5,093 nucleotides of DNA from Gallibacterium faecale (GCF_027920745.1 NZ_JAQIBB010000005.1:1-5093), one strand, 5' to 3'; shown: positions 1 to 4,897, counted from the first letter of the stretch. Numbers and translations are program-made. The notes: generated from the sequence alone by a model not told the origin.

Positions 1-84
1 GTTCTAAATTTTATTTTGCGCCAGTCTCGTGAATGTGAAGAAAAGGTTAACGAAATAGAAAACCTTTTTCAGGTTAACCAATAA
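1..84 (+). CDS. C-terminal end of an unidentified protein (5' truncated by window edge)
   Basis: Frame 1 is open from the first base to a TAA at 82-84 and gives the last 27 residues of a protein. The tail is charged and probably helical, with a glutamate/lysine-rich stretch (RECEEKVNEIENLF). That is too little to identify a family. The stop codon directly abuts a set of 24-bp iteron-like repeats. On plasmids such repeats often lie beside the replication initiator gene, so a Rep protein is one possibility. This is inference from context only, and the residues themselves show no Rep signature. The gene's start, length and domain content lie outside the window. Confidence 0.5.
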   Translation, partial: VLNFILRQSRECEEKVNEIENLFQVNQ

Positions 85-156
85 GATGTATCCCCTATTT
101 TTTATTAGTATGCAAACCCTATTTTTTATTCAGATGTAAACCCTGTAATAAAAGGC
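85..156 (+). repeat. Three iteron-like direct repeats, 24-bp period
   Basis: Three head-to-tail units begin at 85, 109 and 133, with the core CCCT at exactly 24-bp spacing (93, 117, 141). Units 1 and 2 agree over most of their length, including the AT-rich half CCCTATTTTTTATT. Unit 3 keeps the first half (GATGTAAACCCT) but diverges after it. Same-orientation repeats of 20-24 bp with an AT-rich half are typical of iterons bound by plasmid replication initiators, or of operators bound by a repressor. No clear DnaA box was seen nearby. The repeat structure is directly visible; the role as an origin is inferred. Confidence 0.6.
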
Positions 157-165
157 CTTTTAAAG

Positions 166-191
166 GTAAGGGACAAAGCCCCTTCCCTTAC
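166..191. other. Small hairpin (8-bp arms) next to a 10-bp palindrome
   Basis: GTAAGGGA at 166-173 is the exact reverse complement of TCCCTTAC at 184-191, leaving a 10-nt loop. Immediately upstream, AAAGGCCTTT at 151-160 is a perfect palindrome. This patch is richer in G+C than its surroundings. There is no T-run after the arm, so it is not a classical intrinsic terminator for the gene ending at 84. It could be part of an origin region or a protein-binding site. Confidence 0.35.
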
Positions 192-291
192 GAGGGAAAA
201 ATGCCGTTATAGCCTTTACCTTTAGTTGAAGATAACAATGACAAAAGAAACATTTTTAATAGAAGTAATTAATGGTGTATCGAAAGTGAAC

Positions 292-386
292 AAAAATTAG
301 ACAGTGGTTCCAGTGGAACCAGTGGTTAAAAATTAGACAGTGGTTCCAGTGGAACCAGTGGTTAAAAAATAAACAGTGGTTCCAGT
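292..386 (+). repeat. 36-bp tandem repeat array (2.6 copies) built on a 9-bp CAGTGG motif
   Basis: Units start at 292, 328 and 364. The first two are identical over 36 bp and the third is diverged and truncated at about 386. Within each full unit CAGTGG recurs every 9 bp (302, 311, 320; then 338, 347, 356; then 374), separated by TTC, AAC or TTA. Each full unit also contains a hairpin, TGGTTCC-AGT-GGAACCA (305-321 and 341-357). There are no spacers, so this is not a CRISPR array. The array ends 5 bp before the Shine-Dalgarno of the 138-aa gene, so it lies in that gene's upstream region. It could be a multi-site operator or a variable-number repeat affecting expression. Its function is unknown. 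Confidence 0.9.
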
Positions 387-391
387 TACAT

Positions 392-397
392 AAGGAG
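392..397 (+). promoter_or_regulatory. Ribosome binding site AAGGAG of the 138-aa gene
   Basis: AAGGAG lies 8 nt before the ATG at 406. It is a strong Shine-Dalgarno at near-ideal spacing and fixes the start of the 138-aa gene. It sits directly after the tandem repeat array, so the array itself does not supply the ribosome site. Confidence 0.8.
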
Positions 398-405
398 TAA
401 ATACA

Positions 406-822
406 ATGAATAACAAATGGATTAAGTGTATAAACTTTGATTTACCCATTGAGCTAATTGCTTACCAGTACAATGAAAGAATTCCTTCAATAATTTCTTT
501 CGTTCCTGATTTAGAAAATATTTGCCTTTCTCGTAAAGAGGCAAAACTATTTTTAAATTGGCTATTTTCAGGCTTAACCTCTAAATATTGGAAACAGTAT
601 GTTATAGAAGGGCAACAATGTTATGTTGATGATAAGACTGATAGATGTCCTTATGTCATTATGATGCCTTTAGTCGTTTTTCGTTATGAGTTTTGTCAAT
701 GGAGTAAAGAAAAAATATCACAAGATATGCAATTATTATTGGATATCCTCTTTATGAAAACTATTAGTTGGCGAAAATCTCAAGCTGATACAATAGCAAT
801 TACTTTTTATCTGGAAAGTTAG
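406..822 (+). CDS. Hypothetical protein, 138 aa, family not recognised
   Basis: A complete ORF with a strong ribosome site (AAGGAG, 392-397) supports the ATG at 406. The product is a soluble-looking, aromatic-rich protein without a signal peptide or transmembrane segment. It has five cysteines (residues 8, 40, 72, 81, 97). The pair at 72 and 81 flanks an acidic-basic loop (YVDDKTDR), but there is no zinc-binding CxxC motif. A tryptophan-containing segment sits at about 51-62 and an amphipathic stretch at about 102-118. I recognise no family. Upstream it carries the 36-bp repeat array. Downstream it converges on the minus-strand 228-aa gene, and the two stop codons overlap. No terminator separates them. 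It is probably a real gene, given its length, start signal and codon pattern, but of unknown role. Confidence 0.75.
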   Translation: MNNKWIKCINFDLPIELIAYQYNERIPSIISFVPDLENICLSRKEAKLFLNWLFSGLTSKYWKQYVIEGQQCYVDDKTDRCPYVIMMPLVVFRYEFCQWSKEKISQDMQLLLDILFMKTISWRKSQADTIAITFYLES

Positions 823-1505
823 GTTAAATTTGGTTGCTGTTTATAATTGTTTAGATCTTCAATCATTGTTGTAAAATCAGCTTCTTTTGCTTTATTTTGA
901 TCTGAAGTCCATTTAAGTGTTATGTTATGAGCTCTTAATATATCCAGTAGTTCGTCGATTTGCTTTGCATCACATTGAGTATAAATATAAAGTTTTCTTA
1001 ATGTGCTTTCCCTTGGTTTAGCTGATTTAAGCTGCATAAAGCCTATCCAGTAAATTTTTTCCATTTCATTTACGATATTAGGTAAATTATTCCTCAGGTT
1101 AAGGTTAGGGTAATATTTTCGTAGAACATTAATTTTTTGTTGTACTGATAAATGTTCAGGGATTTTTTGATTTAACTTGTCAAAGAAATCACTAAGATTG
1201 AAAGCGCTTTTTCCTCCTACTATGCCAAGTTCATCCTTAATAGCTTGTTTTAGATCTTCATTAAAATAAATTCCAAATACACCATTACTATGACTGCCGT
1301 ATAGCTTAAGTTGCTTCATACAGTTAGTGTTTTTGAGATAAAGAAATAATTTATCTTTAGATTTTTTATCTTTATCAGAAAAAAACATAAAAAATATAAA
1401 ATGCCCTTTTTGATATTTTATTTCAAATGCAAATGTAAAATCTTTTCTTTTAATAGCCTCATTATAAGCGGTACTTAACCCATTCAAATTAAAATCAAAG
1501 CTCAT
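819..1505 (-). CDS. Hypothetical protein, 228 aa, family not recognised
   Basis: This minus-strand ORF starts at 1505. A good ribosome site (GAGG, complement of 1511-1514) lies 5 nt before the ATG. The product looks soluble, lysine-rich and mixed alpha/beta. An aromatic hydrophobic strand region (FTFAFEIKYQKGHFIFFMFF, residues 23-42) is followed by a lysine/aspartate stretch. Helical segments lie around 105-130 and 142-160. The C-terminal third holds KLYIYTQCDAKQIDELLDIL (171-190), which could be a small alpha/beta unit. It has no signal peptide and no known catalytic motif that I can see. It ends by overlapping the stop of the convergent 138-aa gene by 4 bp. Its start diverges from the 61-aa/topB unit across a 125-bp gap, which may hold shared regulation. 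Function unknown. Confidence 0.75.
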   Translation of the reverse strand: MSFDFNLNGLSTAYNEAIKRKDFTFAFEIKYQKGHFIFFMFFSDKDKKSKDKLFLYLKNTNCMKQLKLYGSHSNGVFGIYFNEDLKQAIKDELGIVGGKSAFNLSDFFDKLNQKIPEHLSVQQKINVLRKYYPNLNLRNNLPNIVNEMEKIYWIGFMQLKSAKPRESTLRKLYIYTQCDAKQIDELLDILRAHNITLKWTSDQNKAKEADFTTMIEDLNNYKQQPNLT

Positions 1506-1571
1506 ATGTACCTCATTTTTTTGTATAAAATTAAAAAATAATTTCTCATTGTTCAGTGACTTACCTTTTTT

Positions 1572-1620
1572 TAATCTAAATATCTCAAAAATGCAATCAC
1601 ATTTCTAAATTATTAGATTA
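1572..1620. promoter_or_regulatory. Inverted repeat in the divergent intergenic region (possible operator)
   Basis: TAATCTAA at 1572-1579 and TTAGATTA at 1613-1620 are exact reverse complements 33 nt apart. They lie in the 125-bp gap between the divergent 228-aa gene and the 61-aa/topB unit. The second arm directly precedes the ribosome site (AGGAGA, 1620-1625) of the 61-aa gene. Spaced half-sites here could bind a small repressor, for example the possible ribbon-helix-helix protein encoded next door. The arms are AT-rich, so chance occurrence is a real alternative. No convincing -35/-10 pair was found for either direction. Confidence 0.25.
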
Positions 1621-1630
1621 GGAGAGATTT

Positions 1631-1816
1631 ATGCCAACAAAACATATTGATGAGGAACTTTGGAAGCAGGTAGAAGCTAAAACAGTTAATGTGATTATTC
1701 ATACAAAAGAAATAGCTAAAGATACTGATGTGTTACAAGCCATTATTCAAAAAGGATTAGAACAAACCTCAATGGATGATCTTGTTAGTTATATTGCTTC
1801 AAAGAAACGGAGATAA
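1631..1816 (+). CDS. Small protein, 61 aa, possible ribbon-helix-helix DNA-binding protein, coupled to topB
   Basis: The ATG at 1631 has a clear ribosome site (AGGAGA, 1620-1625, 5 nt spacing). The protein has no membrane segment and is largely helical. A short N-terminal stretch (PTKHIDEELWKQVEAKTV) leads into a helix at about residues 7-24. A second helix, KDTDVLQAIIQKGLEQ (about 30-45), is followed by a basic end (KKRR). The order of short strand, helix, polar turn and second helix with an LxxxIxxGL pattern resembles CopG/MetJ-type ribbon-helix-helix proteins. These serve plasmids as repressors or relaxosome accessory factors. The family call is tentative, made from pattern only. The stop is 6 nt before the topB ATG, and the topB ribosome site lies inside this gene's last codons. 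The two are therefore almost certainly co-transcribed and probably translationally linked. Confidence 0.7.
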   Translation: MPTKHIDEELWKQVEAKTVNVIIHTKEIAKDTDVLQAIIQKGLEQTSMDDLVSYIASKKRR

Positions 1817-1822
1817 TTAATT

Positions 1823-3709
1823 ATGAAATTGTTCTTATGTGAAAAACCCTCTCAAGGTCGAGATATTGCAAAATTCTTAGGTGCTACACAACGGGGAGAT
1901 GGGTATTTGTCTAATCAAGATAAATCATTAGTGGTTACCTGGTGTATCGGTCATTTAGTGGAACAAGCAGAACCCCATGAGTATGATGAGACCTACAAGA
2001 TATGGGATTTTAATGCGTTACCAATTATTCCTCCTAAATGGCTGATGAAAGTCAAAAAAGAAACCGCAAAACAATACAAGATTGTGATGGGGTTGATTAA
2101 AAAAGCACAACTTATTGTAATTTCAACTGACCCAGACCGAGAGGGCGAAGTTATCGCTCGTGAATTACTTGATATGTCAAATTATAAAGGTGTCATACAG
2201 CGCCTTTGGTTATCCGCACTAGATGATGGCAGTATTCGCAAAGCACTATCATCTTTGAAATCTGATGCAGATACAAAGTCCTTATATTTTGCTGGACTGG
2301 CAAGAAGTCGTGCTGATTGGTTAGTGGGCATGAATCTTACTCGATTATTTACCTTAATTGCACAAAAACAAGGCTATAAAGGTGTCATGAGTGTAGGGCG
2401 TGTACAAAGCCCTACATTGGCTATTGTTGTACAACGTGATCGCGAAATTGCAAATTTTATACCAAAGCCTTTTTGGCAAGTAAAAGTTGATTTAGTGAAT
2501 AAGCAAAATCAAATGTTTTCTGCATTTTGGCAAGCACCTGAATCAAGTTGCGATGATGAGGGACGCTGTATCGATATGGCAGCCATTAATCAAATAATGT
2601 CAGGGTTAAATGTGTCATCAGCAATGAGGGTTGATAAGATTGAAACAAAGCCCAAATCAGAATCGCCACCTCTCGCTTTTGACTTAGGTACATTACAACA
2701 AACTTGTTCCAAATTATTTGGTATGGGCGCTGCTCAGGTATTGAAGATTGCTCAGTCATTATATGAAACACATAAAGCAACCACTTATCCGCGAACCGAT
2801 TGTGGTTATCTCCCCGAATCGATGATTGCTGAAATTCCAATAGTAATAAAATCATTAATGATAAGCGATCCTAGAATTGAGCAAATCATTTCTACTCTCG
2901 ATCTCACATTACGTTCTCGCATATGGAATGATAGTAAAATTACAGCTCACCACGGCATTATTCCGACAACACAAAAAGTAGATTTAAGCAAGATGGATGA
3001 TAATGAATTAAAAATCTATCAACTCATTAGACAACATTACCTTGCTCAATTCTTACCATTGTACAAAGAGGAAAATACGGTAGCTACGTTGGAACATTCT
3101 GGCCATCAATTTGTAGCGAAAGGTAAACGCATCATTCAATTGGGCTGGAAAACGCTATTTACACATGATAAAGCGGAAGAGGAAGAAAAACAGATTTTAC
3201 CAATATTAAATGAGAAAGATAGTTGCCAAATCAAAGATGCTCAAGTATTAACATTGAAAACAACTGCACCAAAACGGTACACAGAAGGCACATTAATTGC
3301 AGCAATGAAAAATGCGGCACGTTTTGTACAAGACGAAAGATTAAAGCAGCGTCTTAGAGAAACGGAGGGGCTGGGAACTGAGGCTACACGAGCAGATGTA
3401 ATTGAAAACTTATTAAAACGTGGCTATTTGAAGAAAGAGAAAAATAATATTGTATCCACTGAAGCTGGCAGTGCTTTAATTGATATTTTACCAGATATTA
3501 TTAAAGATCCTGGTATGACTGCATTGTGGGAGCAAGCTTTAAATGATATTGCGAATAATAAGTTAAGCTTGAATGAGTTTATGCAGAAACAATCACAATT
3601 TATAGCTCATATTGTGCAAAAGTGTAGTGATGTATCCCTAAACCTTACTACAGTAGGGACTGCATTAAAAAATCAAAAGAAAAAATTTAATAAAGGTTGG
3701 AAAAAATAA
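1823..3709 (+). CDS. topB: DNA topoisomerase III (type IA), TopB
   Basis: A 628-aa type IA topoisomerase, close to the length of E. coli TopB (653 aa). It cuts one DNA strand through a 5'-phosphotyrosine, passes another strand and reseals, which decatenates replication or recombination intermediates in the cytoplasm. The N-terminal Toprim domain starts LFLCEKPSQ with Glu7 and holds DPDREGE at 103-109 (metal-binding Asp103, Asp105, Glu107). The active site YPRTD places the catalytic tyrosine at 322 with Arg324 next to it. TAHHGIIPT (374-382) and EGLGTEATRAD (515-525) are further family motifs. An insertion at about 237-255 sits where TopB enzymes carry the decatenation loop. The C-terminus is a short basic tail without zinc-finger cysteines, as in TopB rather than TopA. 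The start at 1823 has GGAGA at 1809-1813, inside the end of the upstream 61-aa gene. G+C looks somewhat higher than in flanking orphan genes. Plasmids and integrative elements often carry their own topB, so this is probably an element copy rather than the chromosomal one. Confidence 0.97.
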   Translation: MKLFLCEKPSQGRDIAKFLGATQRGDGYLSNQDKSLVVTWCIGHLVEQAEPHEYDETYKIWDFNALPIIPPKWLMKVKKETAKQYKIVMGLIKKAQLIVISTDPDREGEVIARELLDMSNYKGVIQRLWLSALDDGSIRKALSSLKSDADTKSLYFAGLARSRADWLVGMNLTRLFTLIAQKQGYKGVMSVGRVQSPTLAIVVQRDREIANFIPKPFWQVKVDLVNKQNQMFSAFWQAPESSCDDEGRCIDMAAINQIMSGLNVSSAMRVDKIETKPKSESPPLAFDLGTLQQTCSKLFGMGAAQVLKIAQSLYETHKATTYPRTDCGYLPESMIAEIPIVIKSLMISDPRIEQIISTLDLTLRSRIWNDSKITAHHGIIPTTQKVDLSKMDDNELKIYQLIRQHYLAQFLPLYKEENTVATLEHSGHQFVAKGKRIIQLGWKTLFTHDKAEEEEKQILPILNEKDSCQIKDAQVLTLKTTAPKRYTEGTLIAAMKNAARFVQDERLKQRLRETEGLGTEATRADVIENLLKRGYLKKEKNNIVSTEAGSALIDILPDIIKDPGMTALWEQALNDIANNKLSLNEFMQKQSQFIAHIVQKCSDVSLNLTTVGTALKNQKKKFNKGWKK

Positions 3710-3743
3710 TTAATCATTTTACAATAAATCTTGCAAAACCGTT

Positions 3744-3993
3744 GGTAACTTACGGCATAAAGTTACGCCTTTTAGATATATCTTATAGTTTTTGGTAACT
3801 CCTATAAGTTTATATCGCCCAAGACCGCTAGAGGTAATGCTGACTTGAACTGTATTGCCGAGCGTTTTGAAATCGGTCGTCCTTTTTATAGGTAAATGCT
3901 ATTTTATCATCAAAAAGACTCTCTCTTTTTTCTTGTCAATGTCGTGAAGTCTTGTTTGTTTTTTCTTTTAAAGAATAAACAAGACTTCACGAC
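3744..3993 (+). ncRNA. Candidate structured RNA region downstream of topB
   Basis: No convincing gene lies here, but paired segments follow one another. A 7-bp hairpin lies at 3745-3751/3760-3766 and another at 3782-3788/3802-3808. A nested set follows: 3823-3825/3876-3878, 3826-3829/3861-3864 and 3833-3840/3852-3859. A 24-bp hairpin at 3941-3993 ends the run. The stem at 3833-3859 uses one U-G and one G-U pair, and the long hairpin uses two such pairs. On the opposite strand these would be A-C mismatches, so the pairing is best on a plus-strand transcript. A T-run (3883-3887) follows the nested set. No known RNA family is recognised. It could be a topB 3' UTR, a regulatory RNA or an origin structure. 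Confidence 0.25.
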
Positions 3994-4024
3994 TTATTCC
4001 CAACTTACCATAGAGCGATGGTGA
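3896..4024 (+). CDS. Possible 42-aa ORF running through the long hairpin (doubtful)
   Basis: The ATG at 3896 opens a frame that passes through both arms of the 24-bp hairpin and stops at a TGA at 4022-4024. The peptide begins MLFYHQKDSLFFLVNVVKSC. It has a hydrophobic, phenylalanine-rich middle and a polar end (LTIERW). The only ribosome signal is a weak AGG at 3890-3892, 3 nt before the ATG. A frame of this length can be open by chance, and the hairpin would hinder translation. It is recorded as a candidate only; the DNA or RNA structure explains this stretch at least as well. Confidence 0.15.
   Translation: MLFYHQKDSLFFLVNVVKSCLFFLLKNKQDFTTYSQLTIERW
3941..3993 (+). repeat. Long inverted repeat: 17-bp perfect arms, 24-bp stem as RNA
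   Basis: GTCGTGAAGTCTTGTTT at 3941-3957 is the exact reverse complement of 3977-3993. Pairing continues inward to 3964/3970 with G3958-U3976 and U3961-G3973 wobbles, leaving a 5-nt loop (CUUUU, 3965-3969). That is 22 Watson-Crick pairs plus 2 wobbles with no bulge. No T-run follows, so it is not a typical intrinsic terminator. It may be a palindromic intergenic repeat (REP- or MITE-like), an RNA stability element or part of a structured RNA. Confidence 0.9.
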
Positions 4025-4097
4025 AAAATGCTCGCCTTTTGTACGTTATGTGCTGCTGTTTTAACTGGTTAAGACGACTTAGTAATCAGTGGGGTAT

Positions 4098-4214
4098 ATG
4101 AATAATTGTAGATCATTTATATACGAGGGGATGAAATATAATTATTGGTATTATCTTTTTCGTCATAGCTTTACATCCGTCATAGTTTTACTATTGACAA
4201 TTTCTTCTTATTAG
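4098..4214 (+). CDS. Possible 38-aa (or 27-aa) ORF with a hydrophobic C-terminus
   Basis: The frame opens at an ATG at 4098 (GGGG at 4091-4094, only 3 nt away), with an internal in-frame ATG at 4131 directly behind GAGGGG (4125-4130). It stops at a TAG at 4212-4214. The shorter form starts MKYNYWYYLFRHSF. Both forms end in a membrane-like stretch, SVIVLLLTISSY. Ribosome-site spacing is poor for both starts. The frame covers the 14-bp direct repeats and the -35 box of the next gene. It could be a small membrane peptide, a leader, or simply an open frame across a regulatory region. Evidence for expression is weak. Confidence 0.2.
   Translation: MNNCRSFIYEGMKYNYWYYLFRHSFTSVIVLLLTISSY
4161..4191. 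repeat. Pair of 14-bp direct repeats upstream of the promoter
   Basis: CGTCATAGCTTTAC at 4161-4174 and CGTCATAGTTTTAC at 4178-4191 differ at one base and have a 17-bp period. The second copy ends 3 nt before the TTGACA at 4194. Tandem sites directly upstream of a -35 box fit binding of an activator or other regulator. The repeat is visible; the role is inferred. Confidence 0.55.
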
Positions 4215-4222
4215 GGTGTGAT
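4194..4222 (+). promoter_or_regulatory. Sigma70-type promoter for the 178-aa gene
   Basis: A perfect -35 box, TTGACA, at 4194-4199 is followed after 17 bp by TGTGAT (4217-4222), which matches TATAAT at four of six positions. Transcription would start near 4229, about 48 nt before the ATG at 4277. The -10 box lies inside the left arm of the inverted repeat 4208-4250, so a protein bound there would block the promoter. Confidence 0.55.
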
Positions 4223-4250
4223 AAGGTTAATACTTATTACACCCTAATAA
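4208..4250. promoter_or_regulatory. 18-bp inverted repeat over the -10 and start site (operator candidate)
   Basis: TTATTAGGGTGT at 4208-4219 is the exact reverse complement of 4239-4250. Pairing continues inward to 4225/4233 with one G-U pair, leaving a 7-nt centre. The dyad covers the predicted -10 and transcription start, so an RNA begun there would contain only the right arm. That favours a protein-bound operator over an RNA hairpin. No T-run follows the right arm, which argues against a terminator. The regulator is unknown. Confidence 0.6.
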
Positions 4251-4276
4251 TTAAATACCTTTCAGGAAAGAATAAT

Positions 4277-4813
4277 ATGAGTCAGGAACTTTCTTTTTTC
4301 ATTATCCTATCTTTAGATGTGTTAGGTATTATGATTATTTTAGCATTTCATAAAAATAAACAATTTAAAAAATTTAATAAATTTAAAGCGATTATAAGAA
4401 ATTCTTTAGATAAAGAGTATTTTACGGAAAATGCACTGGAATTATATGTGGATTGTGTTTCATTAAAATATGAGCAAGCTCTTCCAGTACTCTATGAGTT
4501 AATTATTGAATTAGAGCAAGAAGATTATCACCAAGATAAATTAGCTCACTTTCGTAAAGCAGTTGAGATTTATCAAAAAACAGGGTTCCTTTCTAATTTA
4601 CATGAGACTATTCGTTTTAAGATGAGAGCATTAGCAAAACAAAATGAACAAACGAATGAAATTGTTTTTCAATTAGCAAAAGACATTCAATTGCTTCATT
4701 TAACAGATAAGTTCTGGAAACGCATCGGTATTATAGTTTCGATTATTTCAATGCTGATTGCGTTCTGGAAAAATTTACCAACGATTTCTCACTATCTATC
4801 TTCTATTTTTTAG
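4277..4813 (+). CDS. Hypothetical membrane protein, 178 aa, with a membrane segment at each end
   Basis: The ATG at 4277 has AGGA (4264-4267) 9 nt upstream, and a promoter with an operator-like dyad precedes it. A hydrophobic segment at residues 6-24 (FFIILSLDVLGIMIILAF) is followed by a lysine/phenylalanine-rich basic patch (26-38), which suggests the following part stays in the cytoplasm. The middle (about 40-146) is polar and strongly helical, with acidic clusters (ELIIELEQED, 74-83) and possible coiled-coil character. A second hydrophobic segment lies at about 149-164 (IGIIVSIISMLIAFW), preceded by FWKR. No catalytic motif is seen and no family is recognised. The two-anchor layout with a helical cytoplasmic core resembles small effector or sensor membrane proteins, but that is only architecture. 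The next gene starts 84 bp downstream on the same strand. Base composition is more AT-rich than topB. Confidence 0.8.
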   Translation: MSQELSFFIILSLDVLGIMIILAFHKNKQFKKFNKFKAIIRNSLDKEYFTENALELYVDCVSLKYEQALPVLYELIIELEQEDYHQDKLAHFRKAVEIYQKTGFLSNLHETIRFKMRALAKQNEQTNEIVFQLAKDIQLLHLTDKFWKRIGIIVSIISMLIAFWKNLPTISHYLSSIF

Positions 4814-4834
4814 TAAAATTGGTTAAATAATTAA

Positions 4835-4888
4835 TCATTCATTTTTTTGATAAAAACACTATTTTGTTACTCATAGATTTATGAATGA
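4835..4888. other. Spaced inverted repeat before the last gene
   Basis: TCATTCAT at 4835-4842 and ATGAATGA at 4881-4888 are exact reverse complements 38 nt apart. The right arm touches the ribosome site (GAGGG, 4887-4891) of the gene at 4898. If formed in RNA it could partly mask that site. The arms are short and AT-rich, so chance is likely. No convincing promoter was found in this gap. Confidence 0.2.
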
Positions 4889-4897
4889 GGGCAAAAT

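Noticed and set aside
292..386. CRISPR array
   Set aside because: The 36-bp unit length is CRISPR-like, but the units are directly adjacent with no spacers, and no cas gene is present.
1461..1475. Pasteurellaceae DNA uptake signal (AAGCGGT within ATAAGCGGTA)
   Set aside because: It is one short partial match inside a coding region. No full-length uptake sequence (AAGTGCGGT or ACAAGCGGT) was found on either strand, so it does not support a host assignment.
2586..2855. 89-codon minus-strand ORF inside topB
   Set aside because: It lies entirely within the well-supported topB coding sequence, on the opposite strand, and its translation shows no recognisable motif. It is a shadow frame.
3500..3709. 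C-terminal zinc fingers or truncation in TopB
   Set aside because: Only one cysteine is present near the end and the tail is short and basic. Bacterial TopB normally lacks the TopA-type zinc ribbons, so the gene appears complete.
3710..3770. Intrinsic terminator just after topB
   Set aside because: The 7-bp hairpin at 3745-3766 is not GC-rich, and only a short TTTT follows at 3770-3773 after GCC. This is too weak to call a terminator.
3740..4250. Retron msr-msd or group II intron RNA
   Set aside because: The long hairpin suggested it, but no reverse transcriptase, no intron domain V-like sequence and no matching flanking a1/a2 repeats are visible in the window.
3704..4839. 15-bp exact repeat AAATAATTAATCATT at 3704-3718 and 4825-4839, near the ends of topB and the 178-aa gene
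   Set aside because: It is almost pure A+T. In a window this AT-rich a shared 15-mer of such composition is plausible by chance, and it shows no dyad or terminator form.
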